Shown: positions 25,264-34,364 of the stretch, one piece after another
How positions within the stretch are numbered: position 1 is the first letter of the stretch
Layout: each line of letters opens with the position of its first letter
NCBI GenBank assembly: GCA_030151565.1
Contig: JASLDM010000106.1
Location: forward strand, 1 to 58,412
Origin: Flavobacterium sp.
GTDB lineage: Bacteria > Bacteroidota > Bacteroidia > Flavobacteriales > Flavobacteriaceae
Direction of reading: 5' to 3'
Length of the DNA: 58,412 nucleotides
Notes under the pieces: model-generated
The model's database searches: none
Told to the model about the DNA's origin: nothing
Seen by the model: the letters and a program-made list of their open reading frames with translations, nothing else
Made by a program: the position numbers and the translations under genes

Positions 25264-26559
25264 TTATAATTTATGTGTGTTAAGTGTTCTTATTGGTTCT
25301 TCTAGTTTATTCTCAGATTTAGCCACTAACATTGCTACTGTTGCGTCTCCAGTAATGTTTACAGTAGTTCGCAGCATATCTAGTGGTCGATCAATGGCAA
25401 ATATAAGACTTAAACCAGCTTCTGGAATGCCGGCTTGTGCTAAAACTATCACAAGCATTACTATTGCTGCACCAGGAACAGAAGCGCTACCTATAGAGGC
25501 TAAAGTTGCGGTGATAATAATTCCTATTTGCGTCATGGTGCTTAGGTCCATACCAAAGGCTTGTGCTATGAATACAGCAGATACAGCGTGATAAATGCTA
25601 GCACCATCCATATTAATAGTTGCGCCAATTGGGAGTACAAAACTAGTGATTTCTTTATCTACACCGAGATAATTTTGTGTTCGTTCTGTTGTTACTGGTA
25701 GGGTAGCTGCACTTGAGCTAGTTGAGAAAGCTAAAAGTTGGGCAGGAGAAATACCACTGATAAAAAAGCGAGGACTTCTATCCGTATAAATTTTTAGTAT
25801 TAGTAAATAAAGTGTAACCATTAATAGCAAAGCAATAATAAAGGTACAAGTGTACATGATTAGGGCTTTGAATAAGTCGGCATTGGGAGCTTCAGCAACT
25901 AAGCTAGCCATTAAAGCAAAAACTCCGTAAGGAGAACAATACATGATCAAATCGATCATTTTGAGTATAATATCGTTCAGGCTATCAAAAAAGTCTTTTA
26001 CAGGTTTTGTTTTTTCTTGAGGAATCAAAATCATAGAGATGCCCATAAATAGTGCAAAAAAGATAATTTGCAACATATTAGCATTGTCTCCAGAAGCTAA
26101 AAAAATGTTATCGGGTACAACATCTACTAAGGCTTGTAAGGGACCTTCGCCTGCTTTTTCTTTTGCAAGTGCAATTTTTGAATCAACTTCGGAAGTATAG
26201 CCAGATAATAATTCCGATCTGGTTTTTTCCGAAATATAGTTACCTGGTTGAATTAAGTTTACAACTGTTAAGCCTATTATTACAGCGATAATGGTTGTGC
26301 TTAAGTATAAAGCGATTGTTTTACCTCCTATTTTTGAAAGTTGACTTAAGTTTTTAAGATCAGAAACACCTTTGATTAAAGAAGCGAAAATTAGCGGAAC
26401 GGCAATCAGTTTTAGTGCCTTGATAAAGATCGTTCCAAAAGGTTTAACCCAGTCGATGATAAAACTTTTACCGCCCTCAATATTCAGAACTATAAAGCTC
26501 AGCACAATTCCTAGGAGCATCCCAATTCCTATTTTGTAGTGAAGTGCTATTTTTCTCAT
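25264..26559 (-). CDS. Dicarboxylate/amino acid:cation symporter (DAACS)
   Basis: Sodium- or proton-coupled transporter for C4-dicarboxylates or acidic amino acids, related to GltP/DctA. Eight hydrophobic segments are visible, with the re-entrant hairpin AFSTSSSAATLPVT and the substrate-site motif LPIGATINMDGASIY. I place the start at the ATG at 26559 (MRKIALHYKIGIGMLLG, 431 residues). A longer frame up to 26715 would add a 52-residue extension not seen in this family. It runs directly into the DedA gene. Confidence 0.88.
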   Translation of the reverse strand: MRKIALHYKIGIGMLLGIVLSFIVLNIEGGKSFIIDWVKPFGTIFIKALKLIAVPLIFASLIKGVSDLKNLSQLSKIGGKTIALYLSTTIIAVIIGLTVVNLIQPGNYISEKTRSELLSGYTSEVDSKIALAKEKAGEGPLQALVDVVPDNIFLASGDNANMLQIIFFALFMGISMILIPQEKTKPVKDFFDSLNDIILKMIDLIMYCSPYGVFALMASLVAEAPNADLFKALIMYTCTFIIALLLMVTLYLLILKIYTDRSPRFFISGISPAQLLAFSTSSSAATLPVTTERTQNYLGVDKEITSFVLPIGATINMDGASIYHAVSAVFIAQAFGMDLSTMTQIGIIITATLASIGSASVPGAAIVMLVIVLAQAGIPEAGLSLIFAIDRPLDMLRTTVNITGDATVAMLVAKSENKLEEPIRTLNTHKL

Positions 26560-26773
26560 CAACGTTGTGATTATTCGTTTTTTAGATTGATTTTGTTTTT
26601 TTGTTTTCGGTCGTGAAATTAATAAATTTTTTATATCTAAAAGATTTTTTAAATAAAAAATAACAATATAGAACCCTGTTTTGATGAAAATATTTTGAAA
26701 TATACGTTGTAGCAAATCCGTTTTTGAACTCTTATAAAAAAGAGTAAATTTACGATCTAATTAAAATGAAAAT

Positions 26774-28675
26774 ATGAAGAAAATAGTTCTATTTGCTTTA
26801 TGCTTGGCAAGTACCGCTTCTTTTTCACAAGAAGTGATGACTAAAGAGTTACTTTGGAAGCTTGGGCGAGTTTCTCCAGCAGGAGTTTCTAAAGACGGGA
26901 AAAACTTGATTTATAAAGTAGGGTATCCTGATATGGAAAACGATAAAATAAATTCAAAAGTTTATCAAATTCCTTTAACAGGTGGGACTCCTGTAGAAAT
27001 TACAGATTATAAAAACCTTTTGAATGATAAGAATATTTCTCCAGATGGGAAAATGGTATTGTCTGATGAAGCGGTAAAAATTTCAAAGCAAAGAGGTAAA
27101 GATTTGTACCCAGTTGCAGCCCAATCGCAATCGTATGTTTTTGATGGATTGGATTATAGACATTGGGATACTTGGAACGATGGTACTCATAATCACGTTT
27201 TCGTAGCTCCTATAGATCAACAGGACCAGAAAGTCGATATTATGAAAGGAGAGCCTTATGATGCTCCTCAAAAACCTTTTGGAGGGGATGAGGATTATGT
27301 GTGGTCTCCAGACAGTAAACGAATTGTTTATGTTTCTAAAAAGAAAGTAGGAACGGAGTATGCTTTAAGTACCGATACAGATTTGTATGAGTATAATTTA
27401 GAAACAAAAGAAACGAAGAATTTAACGCCTGATAATCCAGGATATGATACCAATCCTGTTTTTTCTCCACAAGGTCATTTAACGTGGTTGCAAATGAAGC
27501 GTGATGGGTATGAGGCTGATAAAAACGATTTGATTGTTCGTATAGATGAAACGGATCTAAATTTGACTGCAAATTGGGATGGTACAGTAAATGGATACCA
27601 ATGGAGTAAAGATGGATCTAAAATCTATTTTACAGCTCCTATTGACGGTACAATCCAACTTTTTGAAGTAAACTTTCCAGGAAGAACTTTTAAAGCAATT
27701 CAGGTTAAGCAACTAACAGATGGTCCATTTGATGTGACTGGGATTGTAGATGTTATAGGATCAAAGGCTATCGTAACGCGTACAGATTTTAATCATGCGA
27801 CTGAAGTGTTTTCATATGATTTAAAAAAATCTAAATGGGAAGCTATTACAAAAGTAAATAAGGATGTGTATTATAATATTGCTTTAAGTAAAAGTGAAAA
27901 ACGATATGTTACAACGGACGATGGACAAAAAATGCTTGTTTGGGTTGTGTATCCACCAAATTTTGATCCGAATAAAAAATATCCAACGTTGTTATATTGT
28001 CAAGGAGGACCACAATCTGCTTTAACACAATTTTACTCATTTCGTTGGAACTTTCAGTTAATGGCTGCGGAAGGTTATATCATTGTTGCACCAAACAGAA
28101 GAGGAATGCCAGGGCATGGTGTTGCTTGGAATGAAGCGATAAGTAAAGATTGGGCTGGAAAGCCAATGCAAGATTACTTAAATGCTATTGATGCAGTAGC
28201 AGAAGAGAAATTTGTAGATAAAGATAGATTAGGAGCTGTAGGAGCTAGTTATGGAGGATATTCGGTATTTTATTTAGCAGGTATTCACAACAATAGATTT
28301 AAGTCATTTATTTCACATTGTGGAGTGTTTAACTTAGAAAGTATGTATGGAACTACTGAAGAGGTGTTTTTTCCGAACTGGGATACTGGAGGAGCTTATT
28401 GGGAAAAAAACAATGTAGATGCTCAAAAAGCAATTACTGATTTTAATCCAATAAAAAATGTAGGAAAGTGGAATACTCCAATTTTAATTATTCAAGGAGA
28501 AAAGGATTTTCGCGTTCCAATTGGGCAAGGTCAAGAAGCTTTTCAAGCAGCTCAATTGCAAGGGATAAAAAGCCGTTTTGTATTGTTTCCGGATGAAAAC
28601 CATTGGGTAACAAAACCTCAAAATGCACAAGTTTGGCAAGGGGAGTTTTTCCGTTGGTTAAAAGAAACTTTGTAA
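26774..28675 (+). CDS. Secreted S9 peptidase (acylaminoacyl/dipeptidyl peptidase type)
   Basis: Serine peptidase of 633 residues exported by a Sec signal (ASTASFSQ). A beta-propeller with TolB/WD-like segments (VWSPDSKRIVYVSKK, YQWSKDGSKIYFT) spans about 30-370. The catalytic domain has the triad S492 (GASYGG), D578 (GEKDFRV) and H610 (DENHW). The GxSYGG form groups it with S9B/S9C peptidases rather than with the prolyl oligopeptidase encoded at 19320. Likely role: periplasmic breakdown of peptides. Confidence 0.92.
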   Translation: MKKIVLFALCLASTASFSQEVMTKELLWKLGRVSPAGVSKDGKNLIYKVGYPDMENDKINSKVYQIPLTGGTPVEITDYKNLLNDKNISPDGKMVLSDEAVKISKQRGKDLYPVAAQSQSYVFDGLDYRHWDTWNDGTHNHVFVAPIDQQDQKVDIMKGEPYDAPQKPFGGDEDYVWSPDSKRIVYVSKKKVGTEYALSTDTDLYEYNLETKETKNLTPDNPGYDTNPVFSPQGHLTWLQMKRDGYEADKNDLIVRIDETDLNLTANWDGTVNGYQWSKDGSKIYFTAPIDGTIQLFEVNFPGRTFKAIQVKQLTDGPFDVTGIVDVIGSKAIVTRTDFNHATEVFSYDLKKSKWEAITKVNKDVYYNIALSKSEKRYVTTDDGQKMLVWVVYPPNFDPNKKYPTLLYCQGGPQSALTQFYSFRWNFQLMAAEGYIIVAPNRRGMPGHGVAWNEAISKDWAGKPMQDYLNAIDAVAEEKFVDKDRLGAVGASYGGYSVFYLAGIHNNRFKSFISHCGVFNLESMYGTTEEVFFPNWDTGGAYWEKNNVDAQKAITDFNPIKNVGKWNTPILIIQGEKDFRVPIGQGQEAFQAAQLQGIKSRFVLFPDENHWVTKPQNAQVWQGEFFRWLKETL

Positions 28676-28692
28676 GTATTTGTATTTATTTT

Positions 28693-28728
28693 AAAGCCGT
28701 TTTGTTTTAAACAAAACGGCTTTTTTTT
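28693..28728. terminator. Bidirectional terminator, peptidase / UbiB-like kinase
   Basis: Perfect stem AAAGCCGTTTTGTTT/AAACAAAACGGCTTT with a tiny loop, then an 8-T tract; it ends at the stop of the convergent gene. Confidence 0.88.
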
Positions 28729-30385
28729 ACTTAACTTTTTTAAATATAGACAGTAAGATAATAATACTGAGACCAGTAGAAAGTATTAGTCCAAGGATTC
28801 CAAACAAGGAGATGTTGAATATTTTTGGAGATTTATCTGAAAAAATCAACAAAGCTGATGCAATGTATCCTCCAGAGATGAGTACTGTATATGCCAAGCG
28901 ATTAATGGCAGCCGCTACTGCTTTATTTGCTTGCGCTAGATCTTTGTTTTCTTGTTGAATGGTTAATTTGCCTTCTTTTAATTGTGTTAGAATTTGGTTG
29001 GTGTTTTCGGGTAGTTCCGATAAATTATCATGTAGATCTCTGAATGTGTGAAGTAGTTTGTTAAATATATAATTAGGATCTAAACGGCGCTTCACGATTT
29101 TTTTAATATAAGGACGTACACTATTAACTAGATTCATTTGTGGATCTAGTGTTCTTCCAATTCCTTCAATTAAGATAATTCCTCGTATCAAAAGATATAG
29201 ATATTCAGGCATCAAAACATCATTGTTGTTGAGAAGATTTGTGAATTTCTTTAAAACAACCTTCAAGTCTAAATCCACTAAGGAATCGTTGTCGAGTAAT
29301 TCGAAAATGGCTGCAATCTCACGCTCTAATTTATCTTCATCTTCGATATTAACCTCTAGAGCCATTTTTTTAATTGTTCTAATCAGGCGTTTGGCATCTT
29401 TTGCTATAAAATTCATTATAAAATCTTCGAGTAATTCTTTGTCTTTGGGAAGCATTTTTCCCATAGAACCAAAGTCAATAAAGGCAATTTGACTATTGGG
29501 TAGAACAAAGATGTTTCCTGGATGCGGATCTGCGTGAAAAAAACCGTGTTCAATAACTTGTGTCATATAGAGGTCTAGACCTTTTTGGGCAATAGTTGCT
29601 GGTACAAGACCTTGTGATTCTATTGCTTTTTTATCACTTATCTTAATACCATCAACAAAGTCCATGCATAGAATAGCATCATTGGACAATTCTCGATACG
29701 CTTTTAAAGTAAAGATATTTGGATTGTCTTTAAAGTTTTGAGCAAATTGTTCAATATTGTTTATTTCATTGTAAAATGATAATTCTTCGAAAATTGATTT
29801 TTCAAAACTTTCAATAACTTGTAGGAGTCTGATTTTTCTAAAAGTTTCACTTGTAGCCACGAGAATTTTAGCAATATCTTTCATTAAAAGTAGATCGGCC
29901 ACAACTTGTGCTCGTATTCCTGGTCTTTTTATTTTTAAAATTACAGGAGTTCCATCAGAAAGAAAAGCTTTGTAAACTTGGGAGATTGATGCGGAAGCAA
30001 GAGGACTTTCATCAATACTTTTAAAATAGAGTTTTGAGTCAATTTCCAATTGCTGTTCAATAAAGGGACGAATGTCTAATGAAATAGGTTCGACCTTGTC
30101 TTGAAGTTTTTTCAACTCTAAGATGAGTCCTTCAGGCAGTAAATCTTCTCGATTACTAAACGTTTGTCCAAGCTTAATAAAAGTGGCTCCGAGTTCTTCT
30201 ATTGCCATTCGTATGCGCTCGTAAAGATGTATTTCGGAAGTATTTGTTGGAGATTCTTTGGTGTATATTTTTAAATCCTCTGCTTTTTTCAATTTGGTTT
30301 GAATTAAAAATTCATTAAAACCGTATTTAGATAAAATGGCAATTAATTCTGCGCTGCGTTTGAATTTCATTTTCTGCTTCTCCAT
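28727..30385 (-). CDS. ABC1/UbiB-family atypical kinase
   Basis: Membrane-attached protein-kinase-like ATPase linked to isoprenoid quinone synthesis. Motifs: KLGQTFSNREDLLP (KxGQ, which occludes the protein-substrate site), ASISQVYKA, VILKIKRPGI (ATP-binding Lys), HGFFHADPHPGNI (catalytic loop) and AFIDFGSMGKM (DFG-like). Two hydrophobic segments close the C-terminus (about 500-545). The start is taken at the ATG at 30385, 552 residues, because a -7 element lies just upstream and the preceding bases are A/G-rich; the frame extends to 30427. A menaquinone-related role is inferred. Confidence 0.9.
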   Translation of the reverse strand: MEKQKMKFKRSAELIAILSKYGFNEFLIQTKLKKAEDLKIYTKESPTNTSEIHLYERIRMAIEELGATFIKLGQTFSNREDLLPEGLILELKKLQDKVEPISLDIRPFIEQQLEIDSKLYFKSIDESPLASASISQVYKAFLSDGTPVILKIKRPGIRAQVVADLLLMKDIAKILVATSETFRKIRLLQVIESFEKSIFEELSFYNEINNIEQFAQNFKDNPNIFTLKAYRELSNDAILCMDFVDGIKISDKKAIESQGLVPATIAQKGLDLYMTQVIEHGFFHADPHPGNIFVLPNSQIAFIDFGSMGKMLPKDKELLEDFIMNFIAKDAKRLIRTIKKMALEVNIEDEDKLEREIAAIFELLDNDSLVDLDLKVVLKKFTNLLNNNDVLMPEYLYLLIRGIILIEGIGRTLDPQMNLVNSVRPYIKKIVKRRLDPNYIFNKLLHTFRDLHDNLSELPENTNQILTQLKEGKLTIQQENKDLAQANKAVAAAINRLAYTVLISGGYIASALLIFSDKSPKIFNISLFGILGLILSTGLSIIILLSIFKKVK

Positions 30386-30399
30386 AACTTCTTTTCTTA

Positions 30400-30407
30400 T
30401 AAAAGTA
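30400..30407 (-). promoter_or_regulatory. -7 element of the UbiB-like gene
   Basis: Reverse strand TACTTTTA, a TAnnTTTA variant, 14 bp before the chosen ATG at 30385. Confidence 0.4.
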
Positions 30408-30525
30408 CTAAAAATAAGATGTGTCAATTGCTTTTTCGATTTGAATTGCAGATTTTTTAACAGCTAAAAATGTAGTTTTATACTTAAATCAGAATTTGAG
30501 TAGGATGAAATCGTATAGGGTTTTT

Positions 30526-30533
30526 TATCTTTA
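30526..30533 (+). promoter_or_regulatory. -7 element of the C1 peptidase gene
   Basis: TATCTTTA followed by C, a TAnnTTTA variant, 21 bp before the ATG. Confidence 0.45.
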
Positions 30534-30554
30534 CAGCTTATAAAAAAGAACATT

Positions 30555-31751
30555 ATGTATCATTTGAATTTAAAACCTTGGATAGTAGCAGTAGTGCTTT
30601 CGGCTGGGGTTACTGCAACTTATGCACAAGACCGATTGGTTAATTCTTTAAAAGTTAATGCTAGTGAAAAAAGCAAGGAACTTTATCAATTTACGGATGT
30701 AGTCAATATTGAAACCACTCCGATTAAGAATCAAGGATCTTCAGGAACGTGTTGGAGTTACTCGGCTAACTCCTTTTTAGAATCAGAAATGATGCGTATG
30801 GGAAAAAGACCAGTTGAGATTTCTCAAATTTTTACTGCTAGAAATGCTTATATTGAAAAAGGGAAAATGTATGTGCGTATGCACGGAGCGGTTACTTTAG
30901 GAGATGGTGGAGCTTTTCACGATGTAATCAATATGTATCGCAAATATGGAGCAGTGCCTCAATCGGTTTATTCTGGATTAAATTATGGAACAGATACCAA
31001 TAAATTTGGAGAAATGGCAGCTATAATGGAAGGAGTATTAAAGGCTGTGGTATCTAATCCGAATGGGAAATTGACTCCGAATTGGGAGAAAGCATATACT
31101 GGAGTTATTGATGCTTATTTAGGTGAAGCTCCTGAAACTTTTTTGTTTGAAGGAAAAAAATATACTCCAAAATCATTTGCGGATGAGGTTGTTGGTATTA
31201 ATCCAGACGATTATGTAGAGTTAGGATCAGATGTTAACTATCCTTGGTATTCTAAATTTACGTTATTGGTGCCAGACAACTGGTCTTTAGATCAAGTGTA
31301 CAATGTAAAAATGGAAGAGTTGACAGAGGTGATTGATTATGCAATTCATAACGGATTTACAGTTGCTTGGGCTGGTGATGTAAGTGAACGCTATTTTAGT
31401 TGGAAAAACGGGGTTGCTTTTGTGCCTGAGAAAGATTTTGAGGAGATGACTACAGCAGAAAGAGAAGACCTGTTTAACGGTCCTAAAAAAGAGCGCAAAG
31501 TTACGCAGGAAATGCGTCAAGAAGCTTTCGATAATTATACTACAACAGATGATCATGGAATGCATATTGTAGGTATTTCTAAAGATCAGAATGGGAGAGA
31601 ATACTATTTGATAAAAAACTCTTGGGGAGTAACAAATGATTATAAAGGATATTTATATATGAGTAAAGAATTTGTGAAGTATAAAACGACAGATATTTTA
31701 TTGCATAAAAAGGGAATTCCAAGTAATCTTGCAAAAAAGCTAAAACTTTAA
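30555..31751 (+). CDS. Exported C1 cysteine peptidase (PepC/bleomycin hydrolase type)
   Basis: Papain-fold peptidase of 398 residues with a Sec signal ending in TYAQ. The active site is complete: Q60 (oxyanion hole) and C66 in QGSSGTCWSYS, H337 in GMHIVGI, and N355 in KNSWG. There is no propeptide, and the large insert between Cys and His fits the C1B (aminopeptidase C/bleomycin hydrolase) group. Most PepC enzymes are cytoplasmic; the signal peptide here puts it in the periplasm or outside. Confidence 0.9.
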   Translation: MYHLNLKPWIVAVVLSAGVTATYAQDRLVNSLKVNASEKSKELYQFTDVVNIETTPIKNQGSSGTCWSYSANSFLESEMMRMGKRPVEISQIFTARNAYIEKGKMYVRMHGAVTLGDGGAFHDVINMYRKYGAVPQSVYSGLNYGTDTNKFGEMAAIMEGVLKAVVSNPNGKLTPNWEKAYTGVIDAYLGEAPETFLFEGKKYTPKSFADEVVGINPDDYVELGSDVNYPWYSKFTLLVPDNWSLDQVYNVKMEELTEVIDYAIHNGFTVAWAGDVSERYFSWKNGVAFVPEKDFEEMTTAEREDLFNGPKKERKVTQEMRQEAFDNYTTTDDHGMHIVGISKDQNGREYYLIKNSWGVTNDYKGYLYMSKEFVKYKTTDILLHKKGIPSNLAKKLKL

Positions 31752-31795
31752 CTTAACTCTAAGAGTTGATTGTTTTTAAAGCAAGGCTTCTTTTA

Positions 31796-31803
31796 TAATT
31801 TTG
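31796..31803 (+). promoter_or_regulatory. -7 element of the MscS-type gene
   Basis: TAATTTTG, a perfect TAnnTTTG match, 17 bp before the ATG at 31821. A TTG at 31770 lies at the right distance for a -33 element. This supports the ATG over the upstream TTG start. Confidence 0.5.
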
Positions 31804-31820
31804 TACAAAAATATAGTGTT

Positions 31821-32648
31821 ATGGAAAAGATTCAAATGGGATTAGACAATATACTACACGCTATAGCTGTAAGTATACCTAAGGTATTATTAGGGGTAAT
31901 TATTCTGTTAATAGGTTCGATTATTGTTAAGCTAGTATTGAAATTAGCAGTAAATCGATTGGAAAAACGAAAAGTAGATGTTTCGTTACAATTGTTTATT
32001 TATAGAGTGGTGCGTTTTAGTTTGTACTCTATGTTATTGATTACCGTTGCAGGTACAATTGGTATTCCTACAACTTCGTTTATTGCCATTTTTTCTGCTG
32101 CTGGTTTGGCGGTTGGTTTAGCTCTACAAGGGAGTTTGTCTAATTTTGCAGGAGGAGTATTGATTTTATTGTTTAGACCTTTTAAAGTAGGAGATTACAT
32201 TAGTAATTCTGCGGGAACTTCGGGTACTGTAGAGCGTATTGATATTTTGTATACAACATTAAGAACCACTGATGGTATAAGTGTTTATAGTCCAAATGGT
32301 ACTTTAGCAAATTCAGTGATTTCAAATTATTCAAATATTTCTCAGCGTCGTTTCGAGTTTATTGTAGGTATTTCTTATGATTCGAATATCAAAGTGGCTC
32401 GCGAAGTGATTTTGAATACGTTATCTGGATTTGAAAATGTTTTAAAAACACCAGGTCCCTCAATTTATGTTAGTAATTTAGGAGATAGTTCTGTAGATAT
32501 TACTGTACGTGGTTGGGCAAAAAGTGATAAGTATTGGGATACTGTTTTTGAAATTCAAGAGCGCGTAAAAGTAGCTTTAGATGAAAATAACATACCTATT
32601 CCTTTTCCTCAACGTGATTTGCATATTGTTTCGGATCAAACGAAATAA
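31821..32648 (+). CDS. MscS-family mechanosensitive channel
   Basis: Small-conductance mechanosensitive channel subunit of 275 residues that protects against osmotic downshock. Three N-terminal membrane segments are followed by the pore helix GLAVGLALQGSLSNFAGGVLIL, the RPFKVGDYI turn and the soluble beta/alpha-beta domain (GTVERIDILYTTLRT, then the Asn-rich PNGTLANSVISNYS). Length equals E. coli MscS. I start at the ATG at 31821; an upstream in-frame TTG would add 17 residues. A bidirectional terminator follows. Confidence 0.92.
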   Translation: MEKIQMGLDNILHAIAVSIPKVLLGVIILLIGSIIVKLVLKLAVNRLEKRKVDVSLQLFIYRVVRFSLYSMLLITVAGTIGIPTTSFIAIFSAAGLAVGLALQGSLSNFAGGVLILLFRPFKVGDYISNSAGTSGTVERIDILYTTLRTTDGISVYSPNGTLANSVISNYSNISQRRFEFIVGISYDSNIKVAREVILNTLSGFENVLKTPGPSIYVSNLGDSSVDITVRGWAKSDKYWDTVFEIQERVKVALDENNIPIPFPQRDLHIVSDQTK

Positions 32649-32657
32649 AATAAGTAT

Positions 32658-32694
32658 AAAAAAGCCTCTATCTTGTGATAGAGGCTTTTTTTAT
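32658..32694. terminator. Bidirectional terminator, MscS gene / dusB
   Basis: Stem AAAAAGCCTCTATC/GATAGAGGCTTTTT with a four-base loop between the two convergent genes; it reaches into the dusB stop. Confidence 0.88.
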
Positions 32695-33683
32695 TCGATT
32701 ATGTAATTTTTATAAAGTTCAGCAATCTCATCAAAAAGTTGCATTAGTCGTTCGGGTTCGTCAGTAGTGACTAGATTTAAACGATGAGGTTTGAAACCAT
32801 GAACGCCTTTGAAATAGTTGGTATAATGACGGCGCATTTCAACAATACCAAGACGTTCGCCTTTCCATTCCATAGACCAAATTAAGTGATTTTTGGCAGC
32901 TTCTAAGCGATCTTCCATAGTTGGAGGAGCTAAGAGTTCTCCGGTTTCAAAAAAGTGTTTAATCTCATTGAATATCCAAGGGTATCCGATTGCAGCTCTC
33001 CCAATCATCATGCCATCTAAGCCAAACTTTTCTTTGTATTCCAACGCTTTTTGAGGATTGTCAATGTCTCCATTTCCAAAAATAGGTATTTGGATTCTAG
33101 GATTGTTTTTGATGCGCTCAATATGTGTCCAGTCTGAATGGCCTTTGTACATTTGTGCACGGGTGCGTGCGTGAACAGTTAGGGCTTGAACTCCTACGTC
33201 TTGTAAGCGTTCGGCAACTTCATCAATGTTGATTGAGTCATCATCCCAGCCCAAACGTGTTTTTACTGTTACAGGTAAGTGTGTGCTATTTACAACGGCT
33301 TTAGTAAGCTTTACCATCATATCGATATCTTTCAATACCCCAGCTCCGGCTCCTTTACAAACTACTTTTTTTACTGGACAACCGAAGTTAATATCAACAA
33401 GATCCGGCTGTACTGTTTCTACAATACGAGCAGACTCTGCCATTGCTTCTTCATCTCCTCCGAATATTTGAATACCAACAGGACGTTCGTAATCAAAGAT
33501 ATCAAGTTTCATTTTACTTTTCATCGCATCGCGAATCAAGCCTTCTGAAGAGATGAATTCCGAATACATCAAATCAGCTCCGTGTGCTTTACACAAGCGA
33601 CGAAACGGAGGGTCACTCACATCTTCCATTGGTGCTAAGAGCAACGGATGATCGGGAAGTTCGATTGAACCGATTTTTATCAT
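32691..33683 (-). CDS. dusB: tRNA-dihydrouridine synthase
   Basis: FMN enzyme of 330 residues that reduces uridines in the tRNA D-loop. Motifs: LLLAPMEDVSDPPFR at the start of the TIM barrel, INFGCPVKKVVCKGAGAGVL with catalytic C102, VKTRLGWDD, the HARTRAQMYKGHSDW segment and GNGDI...GLDGMMIGRAAIGYPWIF for FMN phosphate binding. The helical C-terminal domain (YTNYFKGVHG) is present. The order of motifs fits DusB. Single gene with its own promoter. Confidence 0.92.
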   Translation of the reverse strand: MIKIGSIELPDHPLLLAPMEDVSDPPFRRLCKAHGADLMYSEFISSEGLIRDAMKSKMKLDIFDYERPVGIQIFGGDEEAMAESARIVETVQPDLVDINFGCPVKKVVCKGAGAGVLKDIDMMVKLTKAVVNSTHLPVTVKTRLGWDDDSINIDEVAERLQDVGVQALTVHARTRAQMYKGHSDWTHIERIKNNPRIQIPIFGNGDIDNPQKALEYKEKFGLDGMMIGRAAIGYPWIFNEIKHFFETGELLAPPTMEDRLEAAKNHLIWSMEWKGERLGIVEMRRHYTNYFKGVHGFKPHRLNLVTTDEPERLMQLFDEIAELYKNYIIE

Positions 33684-33700
33684 TATCGTTGAATTTGTTA

Positions 33701-33708
33701 CAAAAGTA
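33701..33708 (-). promoter_or_regulatory. -7 element of dusB
   Basis: Reverse strand TACTTTTG, a perfect TAnnTTTG match, 17 bp before the ATG. Confidence 0.5.
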
Positions 33709-33761
33709 CAACATTTTTAATTTTTTAAAACAGCCTGATGAATGAAGCGTATTTAATTGTT

Positions 33762-33769
33762 TAACTTTG
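33762..33769 (+). promoter_or_regulatory. -7 element of the ecotin gene
   Basis: TAACTTTG, a perfect TAnnTTTG match. It overlaps the most upstream possible start and so favours the ATG at 33791. Confidence 0.55.
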
Positions 33770-33790
33770 AGTAAAAAGAAAAAAGACATT

Positions 33791-34270
33791 ATGAAAAGAA
33801 AAGAATTAGTATCAGTTTTAATCCTTTTATTAGGGTTGATTTTTACGACTGCAAATGCGCAAGAAACGGGAAAGGGAATGCCTGTATTTCCTCCTGCAAA
33901 GGAAGGTTATGAAAAAGTTGTATTAAGATTTCCAGAAATGAAAGGAGTGGAACACTTGTATCAGGTAGCATTTTATATTGGTAAAGAAATGAAGACGGAT
34001 ACTTGTAATGAATATACTTTAATAGGTACAATAACTTCCAAACACCTTCAAGATAATCCTGAGTTTTTATATTATAACGTTCAAACCAAAGGGCAAGTGG
34101 TGAGTACCTTGATGTTGTGTCCTGATGAAAAGGAAATTACGCAATTTGTACATTTTCCAGGTGAGATGATTCCCTATAACAGTACTAAAGCATTCGTTTT
34201 TTACATACCAGAGGGTTTTGAGTTGCGTTATAAAAAATGGAAAACTGATGATAAGTGGTCAAAACCGTAG
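33791..34270 (+). CDS. Ecotin-type periplasmic serine-protease inhibitor
   Basis: Inhibitor of trypsin-fold proteases, 159 residues with a Sec signal ending in ANAQ. It aligns with E. coli ecotin along its length: PPAKEGYEKVVLRFP, then DTCNEYTLIGTI, then VVSTLMLCPDEKEITQFV, then MIPYNSTKAFVFYIPEGFELRYKKWK. The reactive loop STLMLCP corresponds to STMMACP in E. coli, so the P1 residue is Leu instead of Met, and the two cysteines of the loop disulfide are kept. It would shield periplasmic proteins from chymotrypsin- or elastase-like enzymes of hosts, predators or competitors. Stand-alone gene. Confidence 0.88.
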   Translation: MKRKELVSVLILLLGLIFTTANAQETGKGMPVFPPAKEGYEKVVLRFPEMKGVEHLYQVAFYIGKEMKTDTCNEYTLIGTITSKHLQDNPEFLYYNVQTKGQVVSTLMLCPDEKEITQFVHFPGEMIPYNSTKAFVFYIPEGFELRYKKWKTDDKWSKP

Positions 34271-34364
34271 ATCTGTAGTCTTAATAAAGTGACAAAAAAG
34301 ATGAATACTTCGTCTTTAGTGTGATTTTTTGTATTTTTAAAAAATATAATTCTTCAAATTAAAG

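Noticed and set aside
26560..26715. 52-residue N-terminal extension of the symporter
   Set aside because: Composition is unlike the family N-terminus, and a good start with MRKIALHYK exists at 26559.
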